From contig NZ_JAAVUW010000009.1 of the NCBI RefSeq assembly GCF_018449605.1, positions 62,001 through 126,000 on the forward strand: a DNA stretch of 64,000 nucleotides, given 5' to 3'. Each line of letters starts with the position of its first letter. Positions within the stretch are counted from its first letter, which is position 1. Source of the DNA: Luteibacter sp. dw_328. GTDB taxonomy: Bacteria > Pseudomonadota > Gammaproteobacteria > Xanthomonadales > Rhodanobacteraceae. A program made the position numbers and the translations under genes. Positions 1 through 6,846 of this stretch are shown piece after piece. The notes below the pieces were generated by a model. It did no database searches, was not told the origin of the DNA, and was given only the letters and a program-made list of their open reading frames with translations.

Positions 1-774
1 ATGGGCATGACCCTGGGTTCCCATCTCACCCCGCTGTCGCGCAGCCACATCGAACAGGCTGACGTGATCTTTGCCGGGCTCTCCGACAACATCGTCGAGC
101 AGTGGCTCCAGCGCATGAACGCCGACGTGCGTAGCCTGCAGCCCTATTACAAGGAAGGTAAGTCGCGCCGGAAGACCTACGAGGAATGGGTCGACCTGAT
201 GATGACCGAAGTCCGCGCGGGCAAGCGCGTCTGCGGCGTCTTCTATGGCCACCCGGGCATCTTCGCCTGGTCGCCGCACAAGGTCATCGAAGTCGCCCGT
301 GCCGAAGGCTTCCAGGCTCACATGGAACCGGGCATCTCCGCCGAAGACTGCCTCTACGCCGACCTGGGTATCGACCCGGGCACCGTCGGCTGCCAGCACT
401 TCGAAGCCGGCCAGATTCTTTTCTATGAACGCCGCATCGATCCCAGCGGTTATCTCGTCCTGTGGCAGGTCGGCCTGGTCGGCGATCGTTCGCTCGCCCG
501 CTTCACCACCAGCGGCGCCTACCGCCAGGTGCTGGTCGACGTGCTGAGCAAGGACTACCCGCTGGATCACGAGATCATTCTGTACCGCGCGGTCACCCTG
601 CCGATCCAGAAGCCGCGCATCCGCCGCATCGCCCTGCGCGACCTGCCGTTTGTGGACGTGCCGACCGAAGAGACGGTGATCCTGCCGCCGGCCGCCACGC
701 TCAAGCCCAACCACGAAATCCGCGAGCGCCTGGCTGCGCTGGACAAGCTGGAAAAAGAAGCATCCGTGGCATAA
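1..774 (+). CDS. Split-borosin peptide backbone N-methyltransferase (SonM-like), 5' end cut by window
   Basis: Tetrapyrrole-methylase-fold SAM enzyme predicted to methylate backbone amides of a precursor peptide supplied in trans. From memory it matches Shewanella SonM along its length: PLSRSHIEQADVIF (11-24), YGHPGIF (82-88), MEPGISAED (108-116), ADLGIDPG (120-127), LWQ and YPLDHE, then LPIQKPRI. The residues that act in catalysis in OphMA/SonM appear as Y50, R56 and Y60 in QPYYKEGKSRRKTY. The visible ATG at base 1 aligns inside the N-terminal GxG SAM-binding motif, so the true start lies about 8 codons upstream, outside the window. The C-terminus ends after the fold with no leader or core fused to it, unlike fungal OphMA, so the substrate must be a separate peptide. 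Seven candidates follow directly. Confidence in the family is high; activity is inferred. Confidence 0.93.
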   Translation: MGMTLGSHLTPLSRSHIEQADVIFAGLSDNIVEQWLQRMNADVRSLQPYYKEGKSRRKTYEEWVDLMMTEVRAGKRVCGVFYGHPGIFAWSPHKVIEVARAEGFQAHMEPGISAEDCLYADLGIDPGTVGCQHFEAGQILFYERRIDPSGYLVLWQVGLVGDRSLARFTTSGAYRQVLVDVLSKDYPLDHEIILYRAVTLPIQKPRIRRIALRDLPFVDVPTEETVILPPAATLKPNHEIRERLAALDKLEKEASVA

Positions 775-821
775 GCCACTCATTCAACTACCACATCAAC
801 AACCGCAGGAAGGGGAAGGTC

Positions 822-1055
822 ATGCTGGACACGATTGATATGTTGGAAGCCATCGGCAGCGATGCGTCGTTGCGCTATGCGTCGACGGTGGAACTTACGA
901 CTGTGCTCGAGCAGGCCAAGGCCTCTGATGCACTGACGGCGGCCGCGATCACCGGTGATGCCTCTCATTTGGCGCAGGAATTTGGTAGCCGGAGAATGTA
1001 CGACCCTCAGGCTACGCAGAGTTTCTTCTCTGCGGATCAAACTCCGTTCTCCTGA
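822..1055 (+). CDS. Borosin precursor peptide 1
   Basis: 77 aa. The ATG follows GCAGGAAGGGGAAGG, 47 nt after the methyltransferase stop. An upstream in-frame extension of 120 residues overlaps the methyltransferase and is rejected because that frame is non-coding there and the other copies begin at this ATG. Residues 1-55 form the predicted helical leader (borosin-binding domain), which resembles SonA: ITGDASHL here against MTGDMEKL there. The core is residues 56-77, containing PQATQSFFSADQTPFS. By alignment with SonA (QSYLVIS), the hydrophobic residues after Q-S are the likeliest N-methylation sites. It is one of three nearly identical copies and the only one with the longer DQTPFS end. Confidence 0.88.
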   Translation: MLDTIDMLEAIGSDASLRYASTVELTTVLEQAKASDALTAAAITGDASHLAQEFGSRRMYDPQATQSFFSADQTPFS

Positions 1056-1075
1056 CGGACTAGCTTCGCAGGTAA

Positions 1076-1100
1076 CGACCTTGGTGTGACGCCAAGGTCG
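1076..1100 (+). promoter_or_regulatory. Hairpin between precursors 1 and 2
   Basis: A perfect 9-bp inverted repeat, CGACCTTGG and CCAAGGTCG, with a 7-nt loop. It lies 20 nt after the stop of precursor 1 and 39 nt before the start of precursor 2. No T-run follows, so it is not a classical intrinsic terminator. It could be an mRNA 3'-end stabiliser or processing site that sets precursor stoichiometry. Function is inferred from position only. Confidence 0.5.
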
Positions 1101-1139
1101 GCACTTAGCCAAATCGACAAGCGCAGGAGACCCAAGGTC

Positions 1140-1364
1140 ATGCTGGACACGATTGAAATGTTGGAAGCCATCGGCAGCGACGCCTCGTTGCGTTATGCGT
1201 CGACGGTAGAGCTCACTCACGTTCTCGAGCGCGCTCAGGCCACCGGCGCCCTGACGGCCGCCGTGGCATCCGGCGATGTTTCTCACCTGGCTCCCGAATT
1301 CGGCCATGCGAAGAATTTTGCGCCTCAGGCCACTCAGACGTTCCTTTCGTCCGACCTGGAGTGA
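1140..1364 (+). CDS. Borosin precursor peptide 2
   Basis: 74 aa. The start is the ATG at 1140, which aligns with the other copies. A GTG further upstream would add 18 unconserved residues. The leader at 1-55 is nearly identical to copies 1 and 3 for the first 26 residues. The variable core begins after APEFG and contains PQATQTFLSSDLE (62-74). APEFG replaces the usual AREFG. The ribosome binding site is GCAGGAGA about 14 nt upstream, a longer spacing than in the neighbours, so expression may differ. Confidence 0.88.
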   Translation: MLDTIEMLEAIGSDASLRYASTVELTHVLERAQATGALTAAVASGDVSHLAPEFGHAKNFAPQATQTFLSSDLE

Positions 1365-1462
1365 TTCCTCTGCTCAATAAGTAAGCAGCACGCGACCATC
1401 CAGGTTGAGCCGGATCGTCATCATCGCTTTACCGAACCCACAACCACAGGAAGGGCAAGGAC

Positions 1463-1687
1463 ATGCTGGACACGATTGAAATGCTGGAAGCCATCGGCAG
1501 CGACGCCTCGTTGCGCTATGCGTCGACGGTGGAACTTACGAATTTGCTTGACCAGGGTCAGGCAACGACGGCCCTTACGGCAGCTGTTATGTCGGGCGAT
1601 GCCTCCCACCTGGCACGGGAGTTCGGTGACATGACGAACTTCGTGCCTCAAGCCACGCAGAGCTTCGTTTCGTCGGATCTCAACTAA
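1463..1687 (+). CDS. Borosin precursor peptide 3
   Basis: 74 aa with the same layout: leader 1-55 ending AREFG, then DMTNFV and PQATQSFVSSDLN (62-74). It starts at an ATG preceded by CCACAGGAAGGGCAAGG. Its DNA in the first 25 codons is almost the same as copies 1 and 2, while the region after GD-A-S-H-L differs, as expected for precursors whose core diversifies under a fixed leader. The core differs from copy 2 at only a few hydrophobic and terminal positions, so the pair could give closely related products. Confidence 0.88.
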   Translation: MLDTIEMLEAIGSDASLRYASTVELTNLLDQGQATTALTAAVMSGDASHLAREFGDMTNFVPQATQSFVSSDLN

Positions 1688-1738
1688 GACGTCTACGCAG
1701 ACGATATTGTCTCTTTAGGCGGCCCCAAGCGGGTCACC

Positions 1739-1767
1739 CGGTCGACGAGCGAGTCCAATGTCGACCG
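1739..1767 (+). promoter_or_regulatory. Hairpin between precursors 3 and 4
   Basis: A perfect 8-bp inverted repeat, CGGTCGAC and GTCGACCG, with a 13-nt loop. It sits 30 nt before the start of precursor 4. There is no T-run. As with the hairpin after precursor 1, it may affect mRNA processing or the ratio of precursors; it could also be chance in GC-rich DNA. Confidence 0.35.
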
Positions 1768-1797
1768 TCTACGCGATAACCACAGGAAGGGAACTGT

Positions 1798-2007
1798 ATG
1801 ACGGACACACTAGATATGCTGGAAGCTATCGGAAGCGATGCCTCACTGCGTTACGCGTCCATGACAAACCTGGCGAGCGTGCTGGACAGAGCTGACGTTT
1901 CTGAAGCTCTCGCGGCAGCGGTCGCATCTGGGGACTCCTCCCACTTGGCCCGAGAATTCGGCCACAGGCAGATGTTTCTACCTCAGGTCATACAGAGCTT
2001 TTCCTAG
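1798..2007 (+). CDS. Borosin precursor peptide 4
   Basis: 69 aa. The ATG follows CCACAGGAAGGGAACTGT. The leader keeps DMLEAIGSDASLRYAS but is more diverged in the middle (MTNLASVLDRADVSEAL) than copies 1-3. The tail after AREFG is HRQMFL then PQVIQSFS, ending eight residues after the PQ motif starts. The shorter tail ends exactly where copies 1-3 carry extra residues after F-x-S, so those extra residues may be a removable follower. Confidence 0.87.
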   Translation: MTDTLDMLEAIGSDASLRYASMTNLASVLDRADVSEALAAAVASGDSSHLAREFGHRQMFLPQVIQSFS

Positions 2008-2087
2008 TTGATCCAGACCTGTCCCACCCTTCACGACGAGTTACCGCTGGCACACAGTTAGAAACGACACCCAAAAGGGGAATAAAG

Positions 2088-2294
2088 ATGGACACGATTG
2101 AAATACTGGAAGCCATTGGCAGTGATGCCGGCCTGCGCTACGCGTCGACCGAAGAACTCACGAATCTGCTTGAATCGGTGCAGGCCACCGACGCCCTCAC
2201 CGCGGCCATCGCATCTGATGATACGTCACTGTTAGCACGAGAATTCGGTAACAACACAATGTTATTGCCACAGATCGTCCAAACTTATTCCTAG
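2088..2294 (+). CDS. Borosin precursor peptide 5
   Basis: 68 aa, one residue shorter at the N-terminus (MDTIEILEAIGSDAGLRYAS). The ATG follows AAAAGGGGAATAAAG. The leader has SDDTSLLAREFG instead of SGDSSHLAREFG. The tail is NNTMLL then PQIVQTYS, ending at the same point as copy 4, with Y in place of F. The conserved leader length and fixed PQ-x-x-Q spacing support a functional precursor rather than a decaying copy. Confidence 0.87.
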   Translation: MDTIEILEAIGSDAGLRYASTEELTNLLESVQATDALTAAIASDDTSLLAREFGNNTMLLPQIVQTYS

Positions 2295-2373
2295 TCGAAG
2301 ACAATCTGGTCGTGTCGGTCTGTGAGAGGATTCACCGTCATGCGGGTTGACAACGACCACCGGTAGAGGACGA

Positions 2374-2595
2374 ATGATGGACACGATTCAGATGCTCGAA
2401 GCGATTGGCGGTGACGCCTCGCTACGTCATGCACCATCGAACGAACTCAGCACGGCCCTTCGACGAGCGAGTGCGTCCCCAGCACTGACCTCCGCCGTTG
2501 CTACTGGCGACAGCTCCCGATTACTGGCAGAGCTTGGGCATAAGCCTATGTGGGCACCTCAAGTTGGACAGTTCTTCTCCGATCTAGAGCTCTGA
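2374..2595 (+). CDS. Borosin precursor peptide 6
   Basis: 73 aa from the first of two adjacent ATGs (2374 and 2377). The first aligns with the M of MLDTI; the second has the better spacing from AGAGGA. An upstream TTG would add nine unconserved residues. The leader is the most diverged of the set (IGGDASLRHAPSNELSTALRRAS) and has ELG instead of EFG. The tail is HKPMWA then PQVGQFFSDLEL, the only tail with tryptophan before the PQ motif. Confidence 0.85.
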   Translation: MMDTIQMLEAIGGDASLRHAPSNELSTALRRASASPALTSAVATGDSSRLLAELGHKPMWAPQVGQFFSDLEL

Positions 2596-2778
2596 GGAAG
2601 TCCACCGGACGCCAAGCGTGCCATCGCGACCTGGAACACAGTCCACCGGGAGCAGCATACCGCTCCAAGTGGACTGCGAAGAATCTGAGGAGTGGCAGGA
2701 TGCCTCGACAGGACGCCTCAAGAAACGGCGGCAGCTGCCGTTACCATGCCTTATACAATCACGCAAACAGGGGACTAC

Positions 2779-3081
2779 ATGTCAGACACCATTGAACTGC
2801 TTGAGGCCATTGGCCGCGATGCATCTCTACGACACGCCTCGTCGGAGCAGTTGGCAAACGCTCTCCATCATTCGCAGGCCTCCGACGCCCTGACGGCTGC
2901 GGCAGCCTCAGGGGACAGCTCACTCCTCGCAAGAGAGTTCGGTCAGAGCCCCAACTATCTGCCTCAGGCCATTCAGACCCCGGGCCATGAGGAAGACGAG
3001 ACCGATCAAGACGACGACAAGTCAGACGTCCCCTCGACGCCCGATGACGGGAAATCGCCGACCGAAAAGCCGAACAAGTAA
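2779..3081 (+). CDS. Borosin precursor peptide 7 with long acidic tail
   Basis: 100 aa from the ATG at 2779, which follows ACAGGGGACTAC. The leader is typical (MSDTIELLEAIGRDASLRHAS ... AREFG), then QSPNYL and PQAIQ at 62-66. After this it departs from the family: residues 67-100 are a hydrophilic, Asp/Glu/Pro-rich tail in place of the short hydrophobic end. It may be a precursor with a long follower, a decoy or regulatory copy, or a product of 3' replacement. It is separated from copy 6 by 183 nt, in which I see no further precursor, and its stop is 2 nt from the next gene, so translation is probably coupled to the GGDEF protein. Confidence 0.82.
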   Translation: MSDTIELLEAIGRDASLRHASSEQLANALHHSQASDALTAAAASGDSSLLAREFGQSPNYLPQAIQTPGHEEDETDQDDDKSDVPSTPDDGKSPTEKPNK

Positions 3082-3083
3082 AG

Positions 3084-4856
3084 ATGGCCTGGCTGCCAAG
3101 CCGCCTCGTGTCACGGGCTGTAGGAACGGCCCTGACACTTTGCGTGCTTGTGCAGCCCTCTATCGCTGCAGATTTGGGCGATCATGCTGCGTTTCTCGAC
3201 GTGACCGAAAGGCTACGCGCGAAGGACCACCCGCAGTTTGTTGAGCGACTTTCACAGATTCGACAGGACGCCGCCAACCTTACCAATACCGAGAAATGGC
3301 ATTTGCGTTATCTCGAAGCGTGGGAAGCGATGTTTGAGGGCGGTTACGCAAAATCAGAAGAGCAGCTTAACGAAGTCATCAAACGCTCTGGCGATCCCGT
3401 CCTCGCGACAAAAGCGTCGGCCCTCCTCTTAAGCAACCTGGCATTCAATCGACGCTACGAAGAAGCGTTCGCATTGGCCAATCGGCTGGCAACCACTTTG
3501 CCTTCGGTGACGGATCCGTTAGCCCGATCGATGCTTCTGACGAATCTCTCGCAGATGATGAATTTTGCGGGCCAGACCGATCTCGCTCTCAAATATGCGG
3601 ACATGATCGAAAGCGATTCCCCAACAGGCGAGGCGGCGTGCCAAGCCGTTTGGCTTAAAGCCGCGACCCTCTACAGCGGAAGTCGCCTGAAGTCATCCAG
3701 CCCTGAGCTCACGCGAGCCGTGGATACGTGCGTCGCTGCGCGGGAAACAGTGATCACGAACAGTGCGCTCCTCCTAATGGGAAGCTTATTCCTAAAGGAA
3801 AGCCAACCACTGAAGGCAATGTCGCTTTTGGATCGAATCGATCCAAGCATACGTATTAACCATTATTTTCCTCACGTGGAATTGGCGCACCTGGAACGCG
3901 CTCAGGCCTATGCCCAACTTGGAAACGATGTCGAAGCAAAGAAGGCTGCGCTATCCGTCGTAGCGATGAATAAGCCAGACGACATAAGCGATTGGCTAAA
4001 GGATGCTTACGAAGTTCTTTACCGTGCTGAGAAGCGCCAAGGCAACGCGCTAGCCGCTCTTTTGAGCTATGAACACTTTGTGGCGCAGGACAAGGGCTAT
4101 CTCAACGACATTAGTGTCAGGAGCCTCGCCTACGAAGTGACCCAGCAGCACGAGATGGTGGAGAATCTCGCAACGGAGAGCCTAAGCAAGCAGAACAGAA
4201 TTCTTCGCTTGCAGCAGGCGCTCGACGCCGGCGCAGTCGCAACGAGCCGACTCTATATCGCGCTTCTTACGGTGGTCCTTGCATCTATCGGCCTGTTGCT
4301 TTTCCGCGTAAAACGCTCGCAACTCCGCTTCAAACGAATGTCCTCCCTGGACGGCCTAACCGGCATCCTCAACCACCAGCATTTCATGAGCGAGGCCGAA
4401 CGCGTTCTTCGCATCCAGGAGAAGAAACTCGGCAGCGCCTGCCTGATCTCCATCGACCTCGATCACTTCAAGCAAGTCAACGACACACATGGCCACGCCA
4501 TGGGCGACGTCGTGCTCAAGCGCACTGTAGCGATCCTCAAGCAATTCCTGCGCCCGATCGACCTGTTCGGTCGCCTCGGTGGCGAAGAGTTCGCCATTCT
4601 CCTCGTCGGCTGTTCAAGCAGCCAGGCAGTGGCGACAGCCGACCGTCTGCGCGTCGCCATCGAAGCGACACCGGTCGAAGACGACGGGCGCATCGTGTCG
4701 CTGTCGGCCAGCGTAGGCGTCGCCTCGACGGATCGATGCGGTTACGAACTACAGCGCCTCTGTCGTGAAGCCGATGCCGCGCTCTACCGTGCGAAACGCG
4801 CCGGCCGTAATCGCGTCATCGCCGACTCCGAGAACGACACCGCTACGGCGGCCTGA
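3084..4856 (+). CDS. Membrane diguanylate cyclase with periplasmic helical-repeat sensor domain
   Basis: 590 aa. An N-terminal hydrophobic stretch (about 10-28) acts as signal peptide or anchor. A helical, TPR-like region covers about 30-385, followed by a membrane segment at about 389-409 (LYIALLTVVLASIGLLLF) and a cytoplasmic GGDEF domain. The active-site loop is GGEEF near residue 498, and RPID lies five residues before it, the position of the inhibitory I-site, so the cyclase is probably active and product-inhibited. It would make c-di-GMP in response to an unknown periplasmic signal. It starts 2 nt after precursor 7, so it appears to be the last gene of the borosin operon. Its 5' two-thirds look lower in GC than its 3' end: hand-counted 60-nt lines at 3421 and 3841 give 53% and 47%, against 60% at 4561. 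Confidence 0.9.
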   Translation: MAWLPSRLVSRAVGTALTLCVLVQPSIAADLGDHAAFLDVTERLRAKDHPQFVERLSQIRQDAANLTNTEKWHLRYLEAWEAMFEGGYAKSEEQLNEVIKRSGDPVLATKASALLLSNLAFNRRYEEAFALANRLATTLPSVTDPLARSMLLTNLSQMMNFAGQTDLALKYADMIESDSPTGEAACQAVWLKAATLYSGSRLKSSSPELTRAVDTCVAARETVITNSALLLMGSLFLKESQPLKAMSLLDRIDPSIRINHYFPHVELAHLERAQAYAQLGNDVEAKKAALSVVAMNKPDDISDWLKDAYEVLYRAEKRQGNALAALLSYEHFVAQDKGYLNDISVRSLAYEVTQQHEMVENLATESLSKQNRILRLQQALDAGAVATSRLYIALLTVVLASIGLLLFRVKRSQLRFKRMSSLDGLTGILNHQHFMSEAERVLRIQEKKLGSACLISIDLDHFKQVNDTHGHAMGDVVLKRTVAILKQFLRPIDLFGRLGGEEFAILLVGCSSSQAVATADRLRVAIEATPVEDDGRIVSLSASVGVASTDRCGYELQRLCREADAALYRAKRAGRNRVIADSENDTATAA

Positions 4857-4862
4857 GTCGCG

Positions 4863-6548
4863 CTAGAGCTTGCTGTGCTCCACCTGGCGCTCGCGTTGCA
4901 TCAAGGTCCACTCCGCATGTTCCGTCAACGCCGCATCGCCCAGCGACAGCAGGATCGCACGCTGTTGCGCGGGGTCCTGGGTGCGGTCGAGTGCGGCCCG
5001 CGCGCTGGCGAAGATGCGTTGCATGAAGCGGTACTGACGAATCAGCTCGCGGTCGGCTTTGCGATAGGAATAGGCCTCGCGCACGGCGGCGATGATCGAC
5101 AGCACGGCCATGATGGTGACCAGGACCACCTTGGCTTCCTCGCCCAGTTTCAGGGCGAAGGCGGCGAGGAATACGCTGATGGTAATGCCGCCCCACAGAC
5201 TCACGCGCCCGATGGTTTCCGTCATGTGGTGCACACCACTGCGTTCGGCACTCTTGCGCTCGTAGTAGTAGAGCTGCCCCGATGTTCCGGATTCGCCCAC
5301 CCATTCGGCGATGACAGCGGCGAGATCCTCGTTGGTCGGGACATCCGGATGGGTCGACGGGTGGAGGCTGGCGGCGCGCATCACATTGCGTATCCAGCCG
5401 AGCTCGATGTTCTGCTTCTGCAGGAAGTTGTCGTGCGCGAACTCGTGGTCCGCACTCGCGACGATGCCCGCACGGCGCCAGCAGGACTGGATACGCAGGC
5501 CTTCCGCCAGCGCGCGATAGTCGAGGTACTTTCGATGCCAGCCGTGGCGATGCGCGAGGATGGCGACAGCGCCGCCCGTGGCAAACATGACGAGGAACAG
5601 GTAGATCAGGAAGTTGTTTCCCGGCAGGTGCGCGTAGAAGGTAAAGGCGATACCCATGAGACCGGCCAGCGTATAGGTGAGGCGCATGGCCATGATGACG
5701 CGACGGCGGAAGTGCACCGCCAGCCAGTCGGCGGCGTGAAACAGCTGGTCGATCTCGGCCGTCGAGCCAGTGGGTGCGCCTGCCATCTCGCGCGGTGCAT
5801 CATCGATCGCCGCTGCGTGACGGGCGCACTCGTCGTTGAATTCCGCCATGCGCGAGAACATCAGCCGGAAGTCGTCCGGCAGCTTTGTCTGGAACGCCAT
5901 GTTCTCTGCGCTGCGCCAGCCTGCCTGCAGCGGTTGGAGGCCCGACGCCGGTCCCTCGTCGTCGCGCGAGCAGACGATGTGATACAGCAGGCTTTCGTCG
6001 CTTCCCGTGAGCACGTGACGCGAATGCGCGTGTCGCAGCACCAGGCCCGGCGGTGTGCCGGTGAGGTGGTAATGCACGATCTGTGCGGTGCCACCGAGCC
6101 CGGCGGCTCCGTTGCCGTCCCAGATGGTGAGCAGCACGTGGCAGTGACTGGCGATGTAGACCCCCGCCTTGGCGTACTGACGGTCGCGCGCGGCGCCGCG
6201 GGATCCGATCACGTGATGAGGCTGTGCCATCAGACGGGGAAGGAGCACCACCTCGGCATGGCTACACAGGACGTCGAAGTTGGCGCGGACAGCCGGCGTC
6301 GAGAAGTCGTCGACGTAGAGCGCAGGAGGTAGAGGCAGCGGGGCAATCAAGCGTGCGCCGCAAGACAGGGCCTCCTCGGCGATCAACTGGTCACCTCCCT
6401 CGGCCAGCGCCGAAAGCACCACCAGCGGCAGTTCGGGAAATTCCTCGCGTACCTGGGTAAAGAAGGCACGCACGCGCTGCCGGATCGGCTCGAGTTCGTC
6501 GGCGGGGATGTCGCGGTGGCCCGTAACGCCGATGACCAGTGGGGTCAT
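4863..6548 (-). CDS. SLOG-like nucleotide-binding protein with SLATT-type membrane segments
   Basis: 561 aa from the ATG at 6548. An upstream ATG at 6650 would add 34 low-complexity residues and neither start has a clear ribosome site. The N-terminus is a Rossmann-like SLOG/DprA-type fold (VIGVTGHRD; LSALAEGGDQLIAEEAL). Two hydrophobic hairpins follow, one in the middle (from LTYTLAGLMGIAFTFY to LVMFATGGAVAILA) and one near the C-terminus (from WGGITISVFLAAFAL to VVLVTIMAVLSIIAA), each followed by a Y-R-rich helix, as in SLATT domains. SLOG proteins are thought to sense or process nucleotides, and SLATT domains to be membrane effectors in conflict systems; both are family-level predictions. 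It shares a transcript with the 49-aa gene and the TIR gene upstream, and ends 6 nt from the convergent GGDEF gene. Confidence 0.72.
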   Translation of the reverse strand: MTPLVIGVTGHRDIPADELEPIRQRVRAFFTQVREEFPELPLVVLSALAEGGDQLIAEEALSCGARLIAPLPLPPALYVDDFSTPAVRANFDVLCSHAEVVLLPRLMAQPHHVIGSRGAARDRQYAKAGVYIASHCHVLLTIWDGNGAAGLGGTAQIVHYHLTGTPPGLVLRHAHSRHVLTGSDESLLYHIVCSRDDEGPASGLQPLQAGWRSAENMAFQTKLPDDFRLMFSRMAEFNDECARHAAAIDDAPREMAGAPTGSTAEIDQLFHAADWLAVHFRRRVIMAMRLTYTLAGLMGIAFTFYAHLPGNNFLIYLFLVMFATGGAVAILAHRHGWHRKYLDYRALAEGLRIQSCWRRAGIVASADHEFAHDNFLQKQNIELGWIRNVMRAASLHPSTHPDVPTNEDLAAVIAEWVGESGTSGQLYYYERKSAERSGVHHMTETIGRVSLWGGITISVFLAAFALKLGEEAKVVLVTIMAVLSIIAAVREAYSYRKADRELIRQYRFMQRIFASARAALDRTQDPAQQRAILLSLGDAALTEHAEWTLMQRERQVEHSKL

Positions 6549-6654
6549 GGCGGATTTTGCGTGTACATGCTCCCCAGGCGGCGACCGTCGCCGGTCACCA
6601 CCGAAGGAACCGATCGGGTCCCTGCCGCCTGGATCGGTGTGCTGTCGCATGGGC

Positions 6655-6804
6655 TCAGGTGTTCTTGATGCCCGGGTTAGTGGTCACCCTGGACGGGCCG
6701 CCTCCCCGCTCTTCGTCGGCGTCGTGCTCGCGCGAGGTCTCGGTCTCTTCGTCGAGGGGGTCGTTCGGTTCGTCCTGGTCTTGCGGGTTGCCAAGCTTGG
6801 ACAT
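6655..6804 (-). CDS. Small acidic protein (49 aa) between TIR and SLOG genes
   Basis: 49 aa, starting MSKLGNPQDQDEPNDPLDEE and ending NPGIKNT, very rich in D, E, N and P and without hydrophobic segments. The ATG follows CAACGGGAGTACGTC (GGGAG, spacing 6), a good ribosome site. It lies 42 nt after the TIR gene, and its stop is 4 nt before the alternative upstream ATG of the SLOG gene. I recognise no domain. Being disordered and acidic it could be an inhibitor or chaperone for one of its partners, but that is only suggested by position. Confidence 0.6.
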   Translation of the reverse strand: MSKLGNPQDQDEPNDPLDEETETSREHDADEERGGGPSRVTTNPGIKNT

Positions 6805-6846
6805 GACGTACTCCCGTTGAGTGCATGGTGATGTGGGACGGCCCTG

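Larger units (their letters stand above)
822..3081 (+). repeat. Tandem array of seven borosin precursor genes
   Basis: Seven same-strand small genes begin at 822, 1140, 1463, 1798, 2088, 2374 and 2779. The first 61 residues of six of them align without a single gap, and the fifth is one residue shorter at its N-terminus. Shared signature: M-x-D-T-I-x-(M/I/L)-LEAIG-x-DA-x-LR, then AL-(T/A)-(A/S)-A, GD-x-S-x-L and E-(F/L)-G, then PQ-x-x-Q. Copies 1-3 are almost identical in DNA over their first 25 codons, while copies 4-7 are progressively more diverged, so the methyltransferase-proximal copies look youngest. Intergenic gaps are 79-110 nt except 183 nt before copy 7. Most copies have a (C/A)AGGAAGG- or AGGGGA-type ribosome binding site. 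Confidence 0.9.

Noticed and set aside
462-1055. 197-aa frame that contains precursor 1
   Set aside because: Its first 120 residues overlap the methyltransferase gene in another frame; the precursor starts at 822 with its own ribosome site.
780-1651. Minus-strand frames of 175 and 76 aa across the precursor array
   Set aside because: They are antisense to the conserved precursors and resemble each other only because the sense genes are repeats.
2596-2778. A possible eighth, decayed precursor in the 183-nt gap before precursor 7
   Set aside because: No frame shows LEAIG, SGDSS or PQ-x-x-Q remnants.
822-3081. CRISPR-like or satellite interpretation of the 68-100 aa gene array
   Set aside because: Each unit is an open reading frame with a ribosome site, a conserved leader and a variable tail.
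4843-5304. Terminator between the convergent GGDEF and SLOG genes
   Set aside because: The stops are 6 nt apart and I see no hairpin with a T-run.
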